NCBI GenBank assembly: GCA_002633025.1
Contig: NMRB01000084.1
Location: 366,696 to 430,695, forward strand
Reading direction: 5' to 3'
DNA length: 64,000 nt
DNA from: Notospermus geniculatus
Lineage: Eukaryota; Nemertea; Pilidiophora; Heteronemertea; Lineidae
Shown: one piece after another, positions 1 to 33,529 of the stretch
Position numbering within the stretch: the stretch's first letter is position 1
How the letters are laid out: each line of letters starts with the position of its first letter
Made by a program: the position numbers and the translations under genes
The notes under the pieces: generated by a model
Seen by the model: the letters and a program-made list of their open reading frames with translations, nothing else
Told to the model about the DNA's origin: nothing
Database searches by the model: none

Positions 1-1430
1 GATCATATCTTCCTTCTGGTGAGCAAGCTGGGGGAAGATCGTCTTCAAATCTTCATTATCAAGGGATTTAATATTTCCACGGTTACTTTCCGACTCCTTG
101 TAGAAGTCTCGCAGACGTTCGTACAAACCCATCTCCGTCGCTTTCGTCATTCTGGAAATGAGAGTAAGGAGACCAGGTGTGGAAGGAAAAAATGTCCCCA
201 GGAAGAAATGTCCGGAGAAGAAAGAGATTCTCTGTTTGAATTTGTTGAATTTTGGTTTCTATTGCCATGCACGTTAATAATCCGCCGTGAATCAGAAGGG
301 GAGGTTTCGAAATCAAACGATAAACGTAAACGTTAACGACAACGTTATTTTTGTGCCGAAATGCAATATAAAATCTGGTTAATGTGTAGCATTGAAAAAT
401 AACGTTGTCGTAAAGTTTACGTTTATCGTGTGATTTCGAAACCTCCCTATTCTGTACTGTTACATCGCAATATCTCTAAAGATTTCCACGGGACTTCGGT
501 GTCCTCCTGCATTGTTGCATAAAGGCTGAATAATGCTACCAAAATCTCTGCTTTGCACCTTTTCATTGCGCAACGTTCGTGCATTTACCCGGTTTCCTTC
601 TACATAATTTACCTGAAACTGTTTGAATTGCAAATGGCAACTGCGGGGAAGAGTAGAGTATCGTTGTAGCCAACCTTGATGTTGACACCGACGGGCCTTG
701 AATAGAAATGTCGGATCCGGTCGGCCATTTGGTAGCAAAATCCGGTGAAAGCGGCCAGGAAAAGCATCAGCCATATTAATCTTAAAATGTAATTTTGTAA
801 AATTTCATGAATAAAATTGGGTAAAACAAAGCTTCTCCGTGTTGTGAAATCTGTAACTATAAAAAATCTATAACTCGTAAGAGACATTTCAGGGGCGTAG
901 CGAGCTTTTTTGGCCTAGGAGCCAAGTCAGAGGGGGGTCCTCCCCCAGAAAAAAATTGAAAATCTACTTCCTCTGAGATGTTTTCCCCACATCTGACACG
1001 AGATAACTCGGCTTGAAGAGGGAAAATGACCTTTTAGAGGAAAAACTTGTTTTGTCCCTGCATGTTTGCTCTGGGGAGGAGGGGGCATTTGCCCCCTCCC
1101 GCCCCCCCCCCCCTGCTAGCTACGCCCCTGCATTTTGGAGCGTAGTAATCTTTGTGAAGAATGTCGATATTTCTGACTTACCTCCCGATGAAGGATTTCG
1201 CGTCGAATGTATATCGCACACCATGGAATGTGGTATTGCTGGTAAAATCCTTGAAAAAATTGAGCCATTTCTTCACGAGTGTTGATTTAGTTCTTATCAG
1301 GTTGTCATCTGATGAGATGGTGACGTCACTTGTTTCAGTGCCCTTCCAGTCCATGTTACCATTGGTGATGTCCTTATATGGGACGAAGTCTGGTTTGCTG
1401 GTAGGAGAAGCTGATCTTGAACTATAGAGG
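1..1430 (-). CDS. DEG/ENaC/ASIC-family sodium channel, N-terminal part (partial)
   Basis: This is an amiloride-sensitive-type sodium channel subunit of the plasma membrane, a trimeric family with two membrane spans per subunit. Three minus-strand exons are seen. The first runs from an uncertain start (about 1340-1430) to 1182; it carries the HG gating motif in TTFHGVRY and ends at AG/GTAAGT. The second (780..613) holds TM1 (LIWLMLFLAAFTGF) and the family signature FPAVAICNSNSF, ending CAG/GTAAAT. The third (151..1) reads MTKATEMGLYERLRDFYKE and ends in AHQKEDMI, the start of the cysteine-rich extracellular domain. Phases agree: each join is phase 2 and creates an Arg codon. The start is unresolved; an ATG lies at 1498 but acceptor-like sites (TTTCCTCTATAG) lie downstream of it. 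The second membrane span and most of the ectodomain lie beyond the left edge. The subfamily cannot be told. Confidence 0.85.
298..447. repeat. Foldback MITE-like element in the channel intron
   Basis: About 150 bp with near-perfect inverted ends: GGGAGGTTTCGAAATC on the left, and its complement at 429-447. The subterminal sequence (CGATAAACGTAAAC) is also mirrored. It has no coding capacity and lies between the TM1 exon and the next exon. Confidence 0.7.
890..1130. mobile_element. Non-autonomous DNA transposon, CAGGGGCGTAGC ends, 5-bp TSD
   Basis: 241 bp with inverted ends CAGGGGCGTAGCGAGC and GCTAGCTACGCCCCTG, flanked on both sides by CATTT (885-889 and 1131-1135), a perfect 5-bp target-site duplication. 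The interior is G/C-tract rich with no ORF of note. CAGGGGCGTAGC ends are widespread among animal DNA transposons; I do not assign a superfamily. It lies in the channel intron. Confidence 0.7.
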
Positions 1431-1900
1431 AAACCAGAAAACCCGCAAATGCCGATGTAATAGAATCTAATGCCCCCCGATGTGATGTCCCCCAACATAC
1501 ATACGGATTAAGCGGCACCATTCAGTTGGACTCCGCAGACACCAAAACCCTTAATCCTGTGACAAACAATGCAGGGGGACATCAGGAAGACGGGGACATT
1601 AGATTCTATCACACCTGATCTGGAAAGTAAAGTGAAAATAGGCCCTTGCTACATGTAACTTACCAGGTTTCAACTTCGAACTACATGTACGTACGTAGGC
1701 CCACATGAACGTACCATACTGTGTTTCACTCCACCCCAGGCGAATCACTTTGCATTTTGAAGCAATAATGAAAAGGGTACTTCTGTATGCAAAGTTATCC
1801 GATGAGTGGAAATGTGGTGCTGCGTATCCACGCTGCATATTTCATTTCAGCTCAATACGCACTGCTTTCTGCCTCAGCCGTGATAATGGGCCATAGGGCA

Positions 1901-2006
1901 TATGAATAAAGACTAGCAAATGCTTTTACTTGGATTTTGCAATACAAATGCACGAGGCAATGCTGTACAAACCTAAAGTAAAAGTATTTGCTAGCTTTTA
2001 TTCATA
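1901..2006. repeat. Foldback family 1, copy 1 (TTAGCAAATGCTTTTACTT type)
   Basis: Palindromic element of about 106 bp. The arms read TATGAATAAAGACTAGCAAA on the left, with the reverse complement ending in CTTTTATTCATA on the right. Related copies lie at 3703-3802 and 27243-27368. Confidence 0.7.
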
Positions 2007-2527
2007 TCACCCAATGTCATACTTTAGTGTGTTTTTTGTAGGCCTAATTATTCAATAAAAATGCTATTACGCACTTGACAACTACAAACGAGAGATTAAT
2101 TCTTCAGATCGGTACTTTGAAACTACATGTAAAAGGAGCGACTTTACCACCGCAGTGGCTGGCGTTCAAACTCCCCTAACCTGCCGCACAGAAACGATGA
2201 CCTAGTGCGACTACCGCTTTAAATCAGCCTCCAAACACACACTCATGTGCGACTGCCGCTTTTAAATCAATCAGCATAAAAGGCGTGTCTTGTATGTAAA
2301 TATACACAGGGAAGTAGATTGGTGTAACAATAGGTGGCCTGTGTATTGATCAGAAAATAAGACGAACTTGAATACTAGGTTTATTTACGATGTCACAGAA
2401 ATATGGGAGATATCGTATTAGAGATATTTCTCATAATAACTTGCATTTTGTATGTTTATGTTTGTCGCTCGAGCGTTTATTCGTCGTATACTTCGTATTC
2501 AGGTCAACTATATGCCGGTGATTTTAA
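2007..2527. other. Intergenic, no gene recognised
   Basis: No conserved coding exon, RNA gene or clear repeat was seen between the foldback element and the first 7SL promoter. Confidence 0.5.
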
Positions 2528-2535
2528 TGACGTCA
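2528..2535 (+). promoter_or_regulatory. CRE (TGACGTCA) upstream of 7SL copy 1
   Basis: A perfect CRE/ATF palindrome about 64-71 bp before the inferred 7SL 5' end. The human 7SL gene also needs an upstream ATF/CREB site for Pol III transcription, so a promoter role is likely by analogy. The minus-strand copy keeps the surrounding sequence but has lost this octamer; copy 2 diverges before this point. Confidence 0.5.
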
Positions 2536-2598
2536 ATACATAATTTATGCTAATCTATACACTAGGTACAAAACACCGACGTGGCACGCACTCTACCA

Positions 2599-2898
2599 GC
2601 TGGGAGTTGTGGCGTGCTCCTGTAATCCAGCTACTTGGAGGCTGAGGGAGGTGAACGGCTTGAGGCCGGGAGCCCTGCTTGTCGTCGCTCTATGTTGATC
2701 GGGTGTCCGCACTAAGCTCGGCATCAATATGGTGATCTTGAGGGAGCTCGAGATGACCAGGTTGTCTAAGGAGGAACGTACCGGCCCAGGGTGGAAACAC
2801 AGCAGGCAAAAGTTCCCGTGTTAAGCAGTAGTGGGATAGCACCCGTGAATAGGCAGCGGCTAGTAGCCTGACCAATAGAGTTGGACCCTTCCTTTTTA
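2599..2898 (+). ncRNA. Signal recognition particle RNA (7SL), copy 1
   Basis: The RNA scaffold of the SRP, which docks ribosomes making secretory proteins onto the ER. It is recognised by collinear match to metazoan 7SL: Alu-domain start GTGGCGTGCTCCTGTAATCC with the UGUAA turn, the loop-2 region GGGTGTCCGCACTAAG, the helix 6 region CGGCATCAATATGGTGAT, the helix 8 region with a GGAA tetraloop and the AGCAGG internal loop, and GTAGTGGGATAGC near the S-domain end. It ends in T-rich Pol III terminator sequence. Length is about 300 nt, as expected. It has the best promoter of the four copies (CRE upstream, plus conserved GACGTGGCACGCACTCTACCA just 5'). Antisense ORFs across it are spurious. The 5' end is placed by alignment from memory and may be off by a few bases. 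Confidence 0.93.
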
Positions 2899-3702
2899 TT
2901 TTTTTTTCTTCGCATCGTTTTATTCTATTCCCATTTTGATAGACATACCAGACTTTAATTTTTTTCAAAAAACGGCCAATGACAAACTTCAAGACTTCAT
3001 TGACAAATGCAGGTGTACATGTAACAGGAATTCGATTCCTCATTGAGAAATTTATGGGTACTACCAAAAATAGATAAGAGAGGATCTATTTTTGGTACTA
3101 CATGTATTTGCACTCGCTTGGTGAAGGACAGTTCAGAGGACTACATACAGCATTGTACAAAAATGCAGTGTAATCGAAATGGTAGTCCAATGGGATTAAT
3201 GGTCCACATACAATGAAATGAATTTTTATTATGTATGAGACAATCAGTGATGTAAAAATATATAAAATACAGTGTAATATTGCGTTATTTACAAAATAAA
3301 AACAAAATTGAGAAACAATTAGTCGTTGTACATTCATATTTTTTCTATCTTTGAAAGCTATGGGAATAAACAAGTACCTGGAGGCGAACTGAATGTGTCG
3401 TCTGACAGTCGAACACGCAGGCGTCAATTACTCGCAAGGTGGCCACTATGATCATAGAACATGGGGGGGGGGGGGGCAAGGGAAACAGAAATACATGTAC
3501 CTCTGACAGTACAGATGTTTTATCTGCCAGTGTTTCTGTGGGTCAATGTGTCCTCCTTATTATTTGGGAAACGCTGGCAGATAGACCGACATGTTTCTCT
3601 GTGTGTCCCATATTGTCAAGTCGCTGCTTATTCCGTCAGACAATAGGAGGGGAACACTCACAGATGGGGAACACTGGCAGATGTTACACCGGTACTTAAT
3701 GG

Positions 3703-3802
3703 CTGGTATTCATAACAGTTAGCAAATGCTTTTACTTTTGCAAAGCAATGTCCAATGTAAATGTACTGCAAAACTTGAAGTAAAGGCATTTGCTAACTTT
3801 TT
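3703..3802. repeat. Foldback family 1, copy 2
   Basis: About 100 bp with inverted arms GTTAGCAAATGCTTTTACTT and AAGTAAAGGCATTTGCTAAC. Its right end abuts the 5' flank of 7SL copy 2, and the longer upstream sequence seen at copies 1 and 4 is absent here. Confidence 0.7.
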
Positions 3803-3846
3803 CTGTAAACTAGGTACGAAACACCGACGTGGCACGCATTCTACCA

Positions 3847-4146
3847 GCTGGGAGTTGTGGCGTGCTCCTGTAATCCAGCTACTTGGAGGCTGAGGGAGGT
3901 GAACGGCTTGAGGCCGGGAGCCCTGCTTGTCGTCGCTCTATGTTGATCGGGTGTCCGCACTGAGCTCGGCATCAATATGGTGATCTTGAGGGAGCTCGAG
4001 ATGACCAGGTTGTCTAAGGAGGAACGTACCGGCCCAGGGTGGAAACACAGCAGGCAAAAGTTCCCGTGTTAGGCAGTAGTGGGATAGCACCCGTGAATAG
4101 GCAGCGGCTAGTAGCCTGACCAATAGAGTTGGACCCTTCCTTTTTT
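3847..4146 (+). ncRNA. Signal recognition particle RNA (7SL), copy 2
   Basis: Full-length copy, nearly identical to the copy at 2599. Visible differences are CACTGAGC for CACTAAGC in the loop-2 region and GTTAGGCAG for GTTAAGCAG in the S domain. The proximal flank (ACACCGACGTGGCACGCA) is kept, but the CRE-containing distal flank is replaced by a foldback element ending at about 3802. The T-rich terminator follows at 4139-4155. Whether it is transcribed is uncertain, because 7SL promoters rely on upstream elements. Confidence 0.88.
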
Positions 4147-4475
4147 ATTTTTTTCTTCTTATGGTGTTATTCTATTCCCATTTTCAGAGACGCACCACAC
4201 TTATTTTTTTTTCTCCTCTATGCGATCACACACTTCAAGACCGTTTGCCAGGAATTGCATTCCTCATTGAGAAATATGTTATTAGCCCACTATTTCATGT
4301 CACTTGGTAAAGCACAGCCCTTAAGAATATTTTATATCATACACAACTGTACGAAAATGCAGGTGTGACCGGAATGGTAGTCCGACTGGATCAATGGTCC
4401 AGGTACAATGAAATGAAAATCTATTTTGTCCAATACGTAAGGCCTACACAATGAAAACAAAATTTAGAAACAATN

Positions 4476-4713
4476 TGAGGCCGGGAGCCCTGCTTGTCGT
4501 CGCTCTATGTTGATCGGGTGTCCGCACTAAGCTCGGCATCAATATGGTGATCTTGAGGGAGCTCGAGATGACCAGGTTGTCTAAGGAGGAACGTACCGGC
4601 CCAGGGTGGAAACACAGCAGGCAAAAGTTCCCGTGTTAAGCAGTAGTGGGATAGCACCCGTGAATAGGCAGCGGCTAGTAGCCTGACCAATAGAGTTGGA
4701 CCCTTCCTTTTTT
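4476..4713 (+). ncRNA. 7SL RNA, copy 3, 5'-truncated at an assembly N
   Basis: Begins at TGAGGCCGGG, directly after a single N at 4475, and continues to the 7SL 3' end and T-tract; the first ~60 nt are missing. The 3' flank (TTCTTCTTATGG...) is very similar to that of copy 2. It may therefore be the other haplotype of copy 2 or an incompletely assembled tandem copy rather than a real truncation. Confidence 0.8.
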
Positions 4714-4898
4714 ATTTTTTTCTTCTTATGGTTTTATTCTATTCCCATTTTCAGAGACGCACCACACTTAATTTTTTTCTCCTCTTTAAGGCGATCGCAC
4801 GCTTCCAGACCTTTTGGCAGGAATTGCATTCCTCATTGAGAAATATGTTATTATAAGCCCACTTTTTCATGTCACTTAGTAAAGGACAGCCCTTATTG

Positions 4899-5132
4899 CA
4901 TTACCATACTTTTTCTCTTCTTTAAAACGTAGAGTCTAGGCTTGTGACGAGCTGGCAATGGGCCGGTGGATGATGTCGATGAGAGGAAATCCCTAGCTAT
5001 CCCAGCCCAGGTAAAATATATGGAGTTAAGAAATGGAACAAGATTTTGTTCCTGAGCGCTGAAACGCTGGCGCACCGGCCCATTGCCAGCTCGTAAGCCT
5101 ACGTTTTAAAGAAGAGAAAAAGTATGGTAATG
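4899..5132. repeat. Inverted repeat with ~60-bp arms
   Basis: The left arm (4899-4965, CATTACCATACTTTTTCTC onward) is mirrored by the right arm (about 5073-5132, ending AAAAAGTATGGTAATG), with a ~110-bp loop. Short ORFs inside are not conserved-looking. It sits between the divergent 7SL copies and may have helped invert copy 4. Confidence 0.7.
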
Positions 5133-5189
5133 TAATGTACGTACTTCAAAAATACGTTTGGGGAATAAACCAATAACAAAATAAAAAAA

Positions 5190-5250
5190 ATAAAAAGGAA
5201 GGGTCCAACTCTATTGGTCAGGTTACTAGCCGTTGCCTATTCATAGTCGG
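5190..5250 (-). pseudogene. 7SL 3'-end fragment
   Basis: Minus-strand fragment of about 55-60 nt matching only the last part of 7SL (GGAAGGGTCCAACTCTATTG on the plus strand) with extra substitutions, then unrelated sequence. It is too short to be a functional SRP RNA. Confidence 0.75.
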
Positions 5251-5455
5251 GTCAAAATACGCGAAAAATGGCCGAACCCTTAACAAATTTCAACAAAAGG
5301 TTTTTTGATGGTTTATTGTACTATTGGATATGGGGATATGCCAAAAGGTCTTGAAGCGTGCGATCCCTTATGATTATTAAAGAGGAGAAAAAAATTAAAT
5401 GTGGTGCGCGTCTCTGAAAATGGGAATAGAATAAAACCATAAGAAGAAAAAAATA

Positions 5456-5749
5456 AAAAAGGAAGGGTCCAACTCTATTGGTCAGGCTACTAGCCGCTGC
5501 CTATTCACGGGTGCTATCCCACTACTGCTTAACACGGGAACTTTTGCCTGCTGTGTTTCCACCCTGGGCCGGTACGTTCCTCCTTAGACAACCTGGTCAT
5601 CTCGAGCTCCCTCAAGATCACCATATTGATGCCGAGCTTAGTGCGGACACCCGATCAACATAGAGCGACGACAAGCAGGGCTCCCGGCCTCAAGCCGTTC
5701 ACCTCCCTCAGCCTCCAAGTAGCTGGATTACAGGAGCACGCCACAACTG
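5456..5749 (-). ncRNA. 7SL RNA, copy 4 (minus strand), damaged 5' end
   Basis: Inverted copy, nearly identical to copy 1 through the S domain. At the very 5' end the plus-strand copies read CTACCAGCTGGGAGTTGTGG, but this one reads CTACCAGTTGTGG, a 7-nt deletion removing the first bases of the Alu-domain stem. Its upstream flank (5750-5830) matches copy 1, except that the CRE region GATTTTAATGACGTCAAT is reduced to GATTATGTCAAT. Loss of both suggests a non-functional copy, although the rest of the RNA is intact. Confidence 0.85.
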
Positions 5750-5823
5750 GTAGAGTGCGTGCCACGTCAGTGTTTTGTACCTAGTGTATAGATTAGCATA
5801 AATTATGTATTGACATAATCACC

Positions 5824-7080
5824 GTCGTTTGGTTGATCTAGATACGAATCGTGAATTGCGAGTAGTAACGATGATTTCAACCAATGGGAGAGTTTGTTTA
5901 TGTTTACATCTTTGCACGTGGGCATAAGAAATGCGATGGACATTGGATTTCAAAGGTTGCTACAACCAGCATCATTTGGGAGATTTTCAGACTGAATCCG
6001 CGATATGGATGGGAGACAGACGTCTTCAACAGAATGAACATTTTCAGTTACCCCCTTTTACTTCAGCGGGAGGACCTTGATTATTGACGAAGCCAGTCTG
6101 GTTGGATGGTAAAATGGGAGCCACCACTGTCTCAATCTTGGCTACGCCACGCTATCGTTGCCGTCATAAACAAATTGACAGCATCTTGGTTTGGCACAGC
6201 CCCTTTGGAATCGCTCCAGTGATACTGTATTATTATTATTATTATTAAAACATATTTTACTGTAGCGTAACTGGCACTGTAAATAAATGCTCTGCTAAAG
6301 TCGTTCCATATACCAAAATTAAATTCAGGTTTCCGTTTTATACCACGCCGACCTCTTGACCCCGTCTGCATATCATTATCCCTCGGAATTGCCGATCTGT
6401 CCCGAATGATTCCGAGCAAAATGGGAATTATTGTGAATGCTTTCGTCTACCATCATTTTACCATCAACCAGACTGTCTACGTCAATAAACAAAGGCCCTC
6501 CCGCTGAAGTAAAAGGGGGTAACTGAAAATGTTCATTCTGTTGAAGACGTCTGTCTCCCATCCATATCGCGGATTCAATCTGAAAATCTCCCAAATGATG
6601 CTGGTTGCAGCATAACCTTTGAAATCCAATGTCCATCGCATATTCTTATGCCCACGTGCAAGATGTAAACAAAAACAAACGTTCCCATTGGTTGAAATCA
6701 TCGTTACTACTCGGAATTCACGATTACGACGATAAAGACGACCTGTCTAGACGAAAGCATTCACAATAACTCCCATTTTGCTCGGAATCATTCGGGACAG
6801 ATCGGCAATTCCGAGTGATAATGTTATGCAGACGGGGTCAAGAGGTCGGCGTGGTATAAAACGGAAACCTGCATTTCATTTTGGTATATGGAACGACTTT
6901 AGCAGAGCATTTATTTACAGTGCCCGTTACGCTTACAGTATCATTCGAACGATTCCAATGAGACTTCGTGCAAAACCAAGATGCTGTCAATCTGTATTAT
7001 GACGGCAAAGAGCCACACATTGGCTGTTTCAAGGTTTCTAGCTAGTCGCGTGGCCAAGATTGAGACAGTGGGAGAATTTT
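5824..7080. repeat. Nested inverted duplication A(+) B(-) A(-) B(+)
   Basis: Two segments occur twice each: A at 5824-6117 and inverted at 6456-6735, and B inverted at 6118-6455 and forward at 6736-7080. The order equals a unit A-B interrupted at the A/B border by a reverse-complement copy of A-B. Copies differ by several percent plus indels (a TTA microsatellite at 6230-6247 is in one B only). Short ORFs are shared between copies, but I recognise no protein family. Confidence 0.75.
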
Positions 7081-7301
7081 CCTGGGCAACATACTTTTTC
7101 TCTGATCGACTAGAGTTCTTACTTTTGACCCCGGGCTCTGACCAGGGAGCTGAGGTCTCTTTTTTAAAGACCGCCCCCACGTAAACGGCGCGCCGAACAC
7201 GCCCATGATTTTCCCGCCAATTCAGTGTCGTAAATCAGTCAGCGCCACGATACGGCAGGTGATGGAATTTCTACCGGTGAGAAAATGGCGGGTGCCATTG
7301 A

Positions 7302-7307
7302 CACGTG
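7302..7307 (+). promoter_or_regulatory. E-box CACGTG upstream of CAD
   Basis: Canonical E-box 320 bp before the CAD start codon. Mammalian CAD is a textbook Myc/USF E-box target, so a growth-linked role is plausible; this is inference. The transcription start and any 5' UTR intron are not resolved. Confidence 0.35.
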
Positions 7308-7626
7308 GTTCTCTTTCATGTGAAGGTCCAACACGTTTTCTGAAAATCTACCTCAAGCCAACGGTAAATATCACCACAATTGTGTTCAAATTGTCGTATT
7401 TACTGTATAGATCACACTGGTTATTATTTGATACGTTTTCCCATTTTACATTCTGAAGAATTTTCTTTATTTGTAGGCTGCCCGATTGAACTCCTCACTC
7501 CCGGTCGTCCTGTACATTTTTGCATACATTGTGTAGTGTATATTCATTCAACAAGTGGACAAGGAACTTCGGTCGCATCCGGCTCCGTGTTTTATTAGGG
7601 TATCGGGGCTGTCGACAACTGTGACG

Positions 7627-31203
<23,577 letters not shown>

Positions 31204-31910
31204 TTGGGAATGTTAATGACCAATTATACTGAACACCAATGCGAATTCAGGAAAACGTTTCTGCGTAAAACCATGGTGAGGAGAGAACCAAAGTTTTGCC
31301 ACGTTTTTGAGAGCTTTAACAGCAATGGTGCAAAAAAGGTGTGTCTTTTTGGCGAAATGCTTTAGATGACGTATACCGTATACATTTGTGTATTGAAAGT
31401 GGTAAGTGTTTTCTGAGACAACACCCACTGTGATGTCAATTTGGGGCTGTTTTTGGAGGGATCTACCAGCGCACTTTTATTTTTTTCGAGCAGTTGATAG
31501 ACGCTTTAAATATCCTTAATGTTTATGCATTTGCAGATTGACAATGGTGAGTGTTTTCTCAGGTTACACATGGAGGGCTGAATTCATGGAGGTGTTTAAG
31601 CTACAGCGTTAACACTGATTGTGGCAGGGCTGGCATGAGTTTCTGTGCAGTAATGAAATTCTTTGGCCCTGCCACTGCGTAACCAGTGTTTAAAAGCTGC
31701 TTATGCTCAAAGACCTTATATGAATTTGGCCTGTGGTGTAAATTTTTGCAATATTGCCAAAGCTCTTCAACTTTTTGGATTGTTCACGCTAAAGTCTTAC
31801 TTTCCTTCTGCCGAAAGGGTTAAAATTTGTGTTCATTTGGGGATTTTACCCTACTGTTGTACCCTAATTTCGTCAACTGTTGTGTGAAGAATTCTACCAG
31901 TGATATATTG

Positions 31911-32330
31911 GGCCACACTTTTTTTATTTATTGGATTACGGATCCGCCCCCCAGGTTTTTTGAAAATGTTGAAAAAAAATAAAATTCCCGATGGTCTATT
32001 TTGTGTTCTTGTTTTTTTCCCGCCGACCACTAGGTGCAATGTAAAAGATATTTAAATGCTGACGCCCTGTATTTTCAGGATATAGGCCCCTATGTAGGCC
32101 ATATCTCTTGTTCTACTGTTGCATCAATAAAAGGTTTTATTTCTTTTTTAGCACATTTCACTTTTTTTATTCCCTCCCCCTTGAATTTCTGTTACGCATA
32201 GCACGTAACACTAGGGAAAAAATTAAAAAGTCAAAGATTTTTGTATTTTATTTTTATTTTTATTCCCTCCCCTCCTACATAGGTTTTGGCCTGAAAAATC
32301 CGTAATCCAATAAATATAAAAAGTGTGGCC
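31911..32330. mobile_element. 420-bp TIR element, TTG target duplication, absent from the paired copy
   Basis: Perfect filled-site/empty-site pair. Ends are GGCCACACTTTTTTTATTTA then TTGGATTACGGAT, mirrored at the right with one or two mismatches (33-bp TIR). Flanks are ATA-TTG and TTG-GTGTT, while the duplicate at 35158-35170 reads ATATTGGTGTT without the insert. A 3-bp TSD with GGC ends fits a PIF/Harbinger-type MITE, though the TSD is not the usual TWA. It lies in the CAD 3' flank. Confidence 0.85.
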
Positions 32331-33023
32331 TTGGTGTTATCTCCATGCATAGATCATTTTCTAACGTCAAAAATAGCCATGATGTCGAGATGTTGTTTTG
32401 ATCCATGCGTGCATAGCCAACCAGCATGCTGCACAAGACGACGTTGTGATGTCATGGCTGCTATTTGTGACGTCGGAAAAGATCTATATTGATTTAGTTT
32501 GAAAATCTGGGTCAACACGGGGGTAATACTTCAAACAAATGTTCTCTCGATAATACTGCCTTTTAAGTATTTACTATTGGAGGGCATTCCCTTTGAAGTA
32601 AAATTCCTGTGTAAAATGTCAAAATGATTGTTTTTTGGTTGAAGTTGATAAACAGGAAATGCATTTTTTGAAACAATATTCTGTGTTCAGTATATCTGTG
32701 GTCGGTTTTGAATCAAGTGGCCTAGTTCAATGCATCAAAACTGCATAATCTATTAAACTTGTATCTTTTTGTTCTTGGGACCAAGTTGGGCGGCCGGTTT
32801 GATGCCGAGTGAATCGTAAATTCTGTTGTGATGAGTGAACAAGAGGGTATACATATCAGGCCAGAGGCTAGAGTGGAACTAATCATTTACATATGTATGC
32901 AGAAGAAATGCAATTTGATATTACCCGGTATATGTAACATTTTCGTGAAATATGGACATAATTGAAATGTGACATCTGCGTAGATAGGGCTGAAGGGACA
33001 TATAGTATTTGTGGGCAANATTT

Positions 33024-33083
33024 TAGTTCCCGAAGCCACCGCTAGGGCTGGGCTAGCCCTAGCGGTGGCTTCAGGAACCAAAA
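33024..33083. repeat. Long near-perfect hairpin beside the assembly N
   Basis: ATTTTAGTTCCCGAAGCCAC then CGCTAGGGCTG is mirrored by CTAGCCCTAGCGGTGGCTTC then AGGAACCAAAAT. It lies five bases from the N at 33019. Confidence 0.75.
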
Positions 33084-33529
33084 TGTGCAAAAGCCATGTG
33101 AATCTGGTAAATGTAACACTTACCTGTGAATCTCGCAAAACCGGAATTTAAGTTCTGCTTAGGTACTTCGTGACGTCACTATATGGCTGTTCCTTCTCAA
33201 GTGGGAGGGTGACCTAACCTATTTTTAGACTAAACACACGTGTTCTTTGTTTACATTTTGGACGCGGGATTCTCAGTGTGCATGGTGTAGTCAACCCTCA
33301 TCAGCAGTGCTGCTGCCTGGTATCCATCCAACATACTGTAGCTAGATGAGTTTTAAACAGGTTTCTAAAACAGAAAGTTGGAAGACTTGAAGCCCCAGCT
33401 TCCTACCGTACCGGACCCTCAATCGCCAGCACTCCCGGCCCCTCACTCCTTAATTCGACTATGGCACAACTTTTATATTAGTCCTGAGTTTAAAAGGACA
33501 ACCCCCTTCTGGAAGGAAGCAAGGGAAAT

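Noticed and set aside
2690-5663. Repeated ~61-residue ORFs (MVRLLAAAYSRVL...) on the strand opposite to 7SL
   Set aside because: They are antisense translations of the structured SRP RNA genes; their conservation is explained by RNA identity.
6132-7002. Shared ORF (MLGIIRDRSAIP...) in both B segments
   Set aside because: The frame is open in two related copies but diverges at the ends and matches no family I know; left as part of the inverted duplication.
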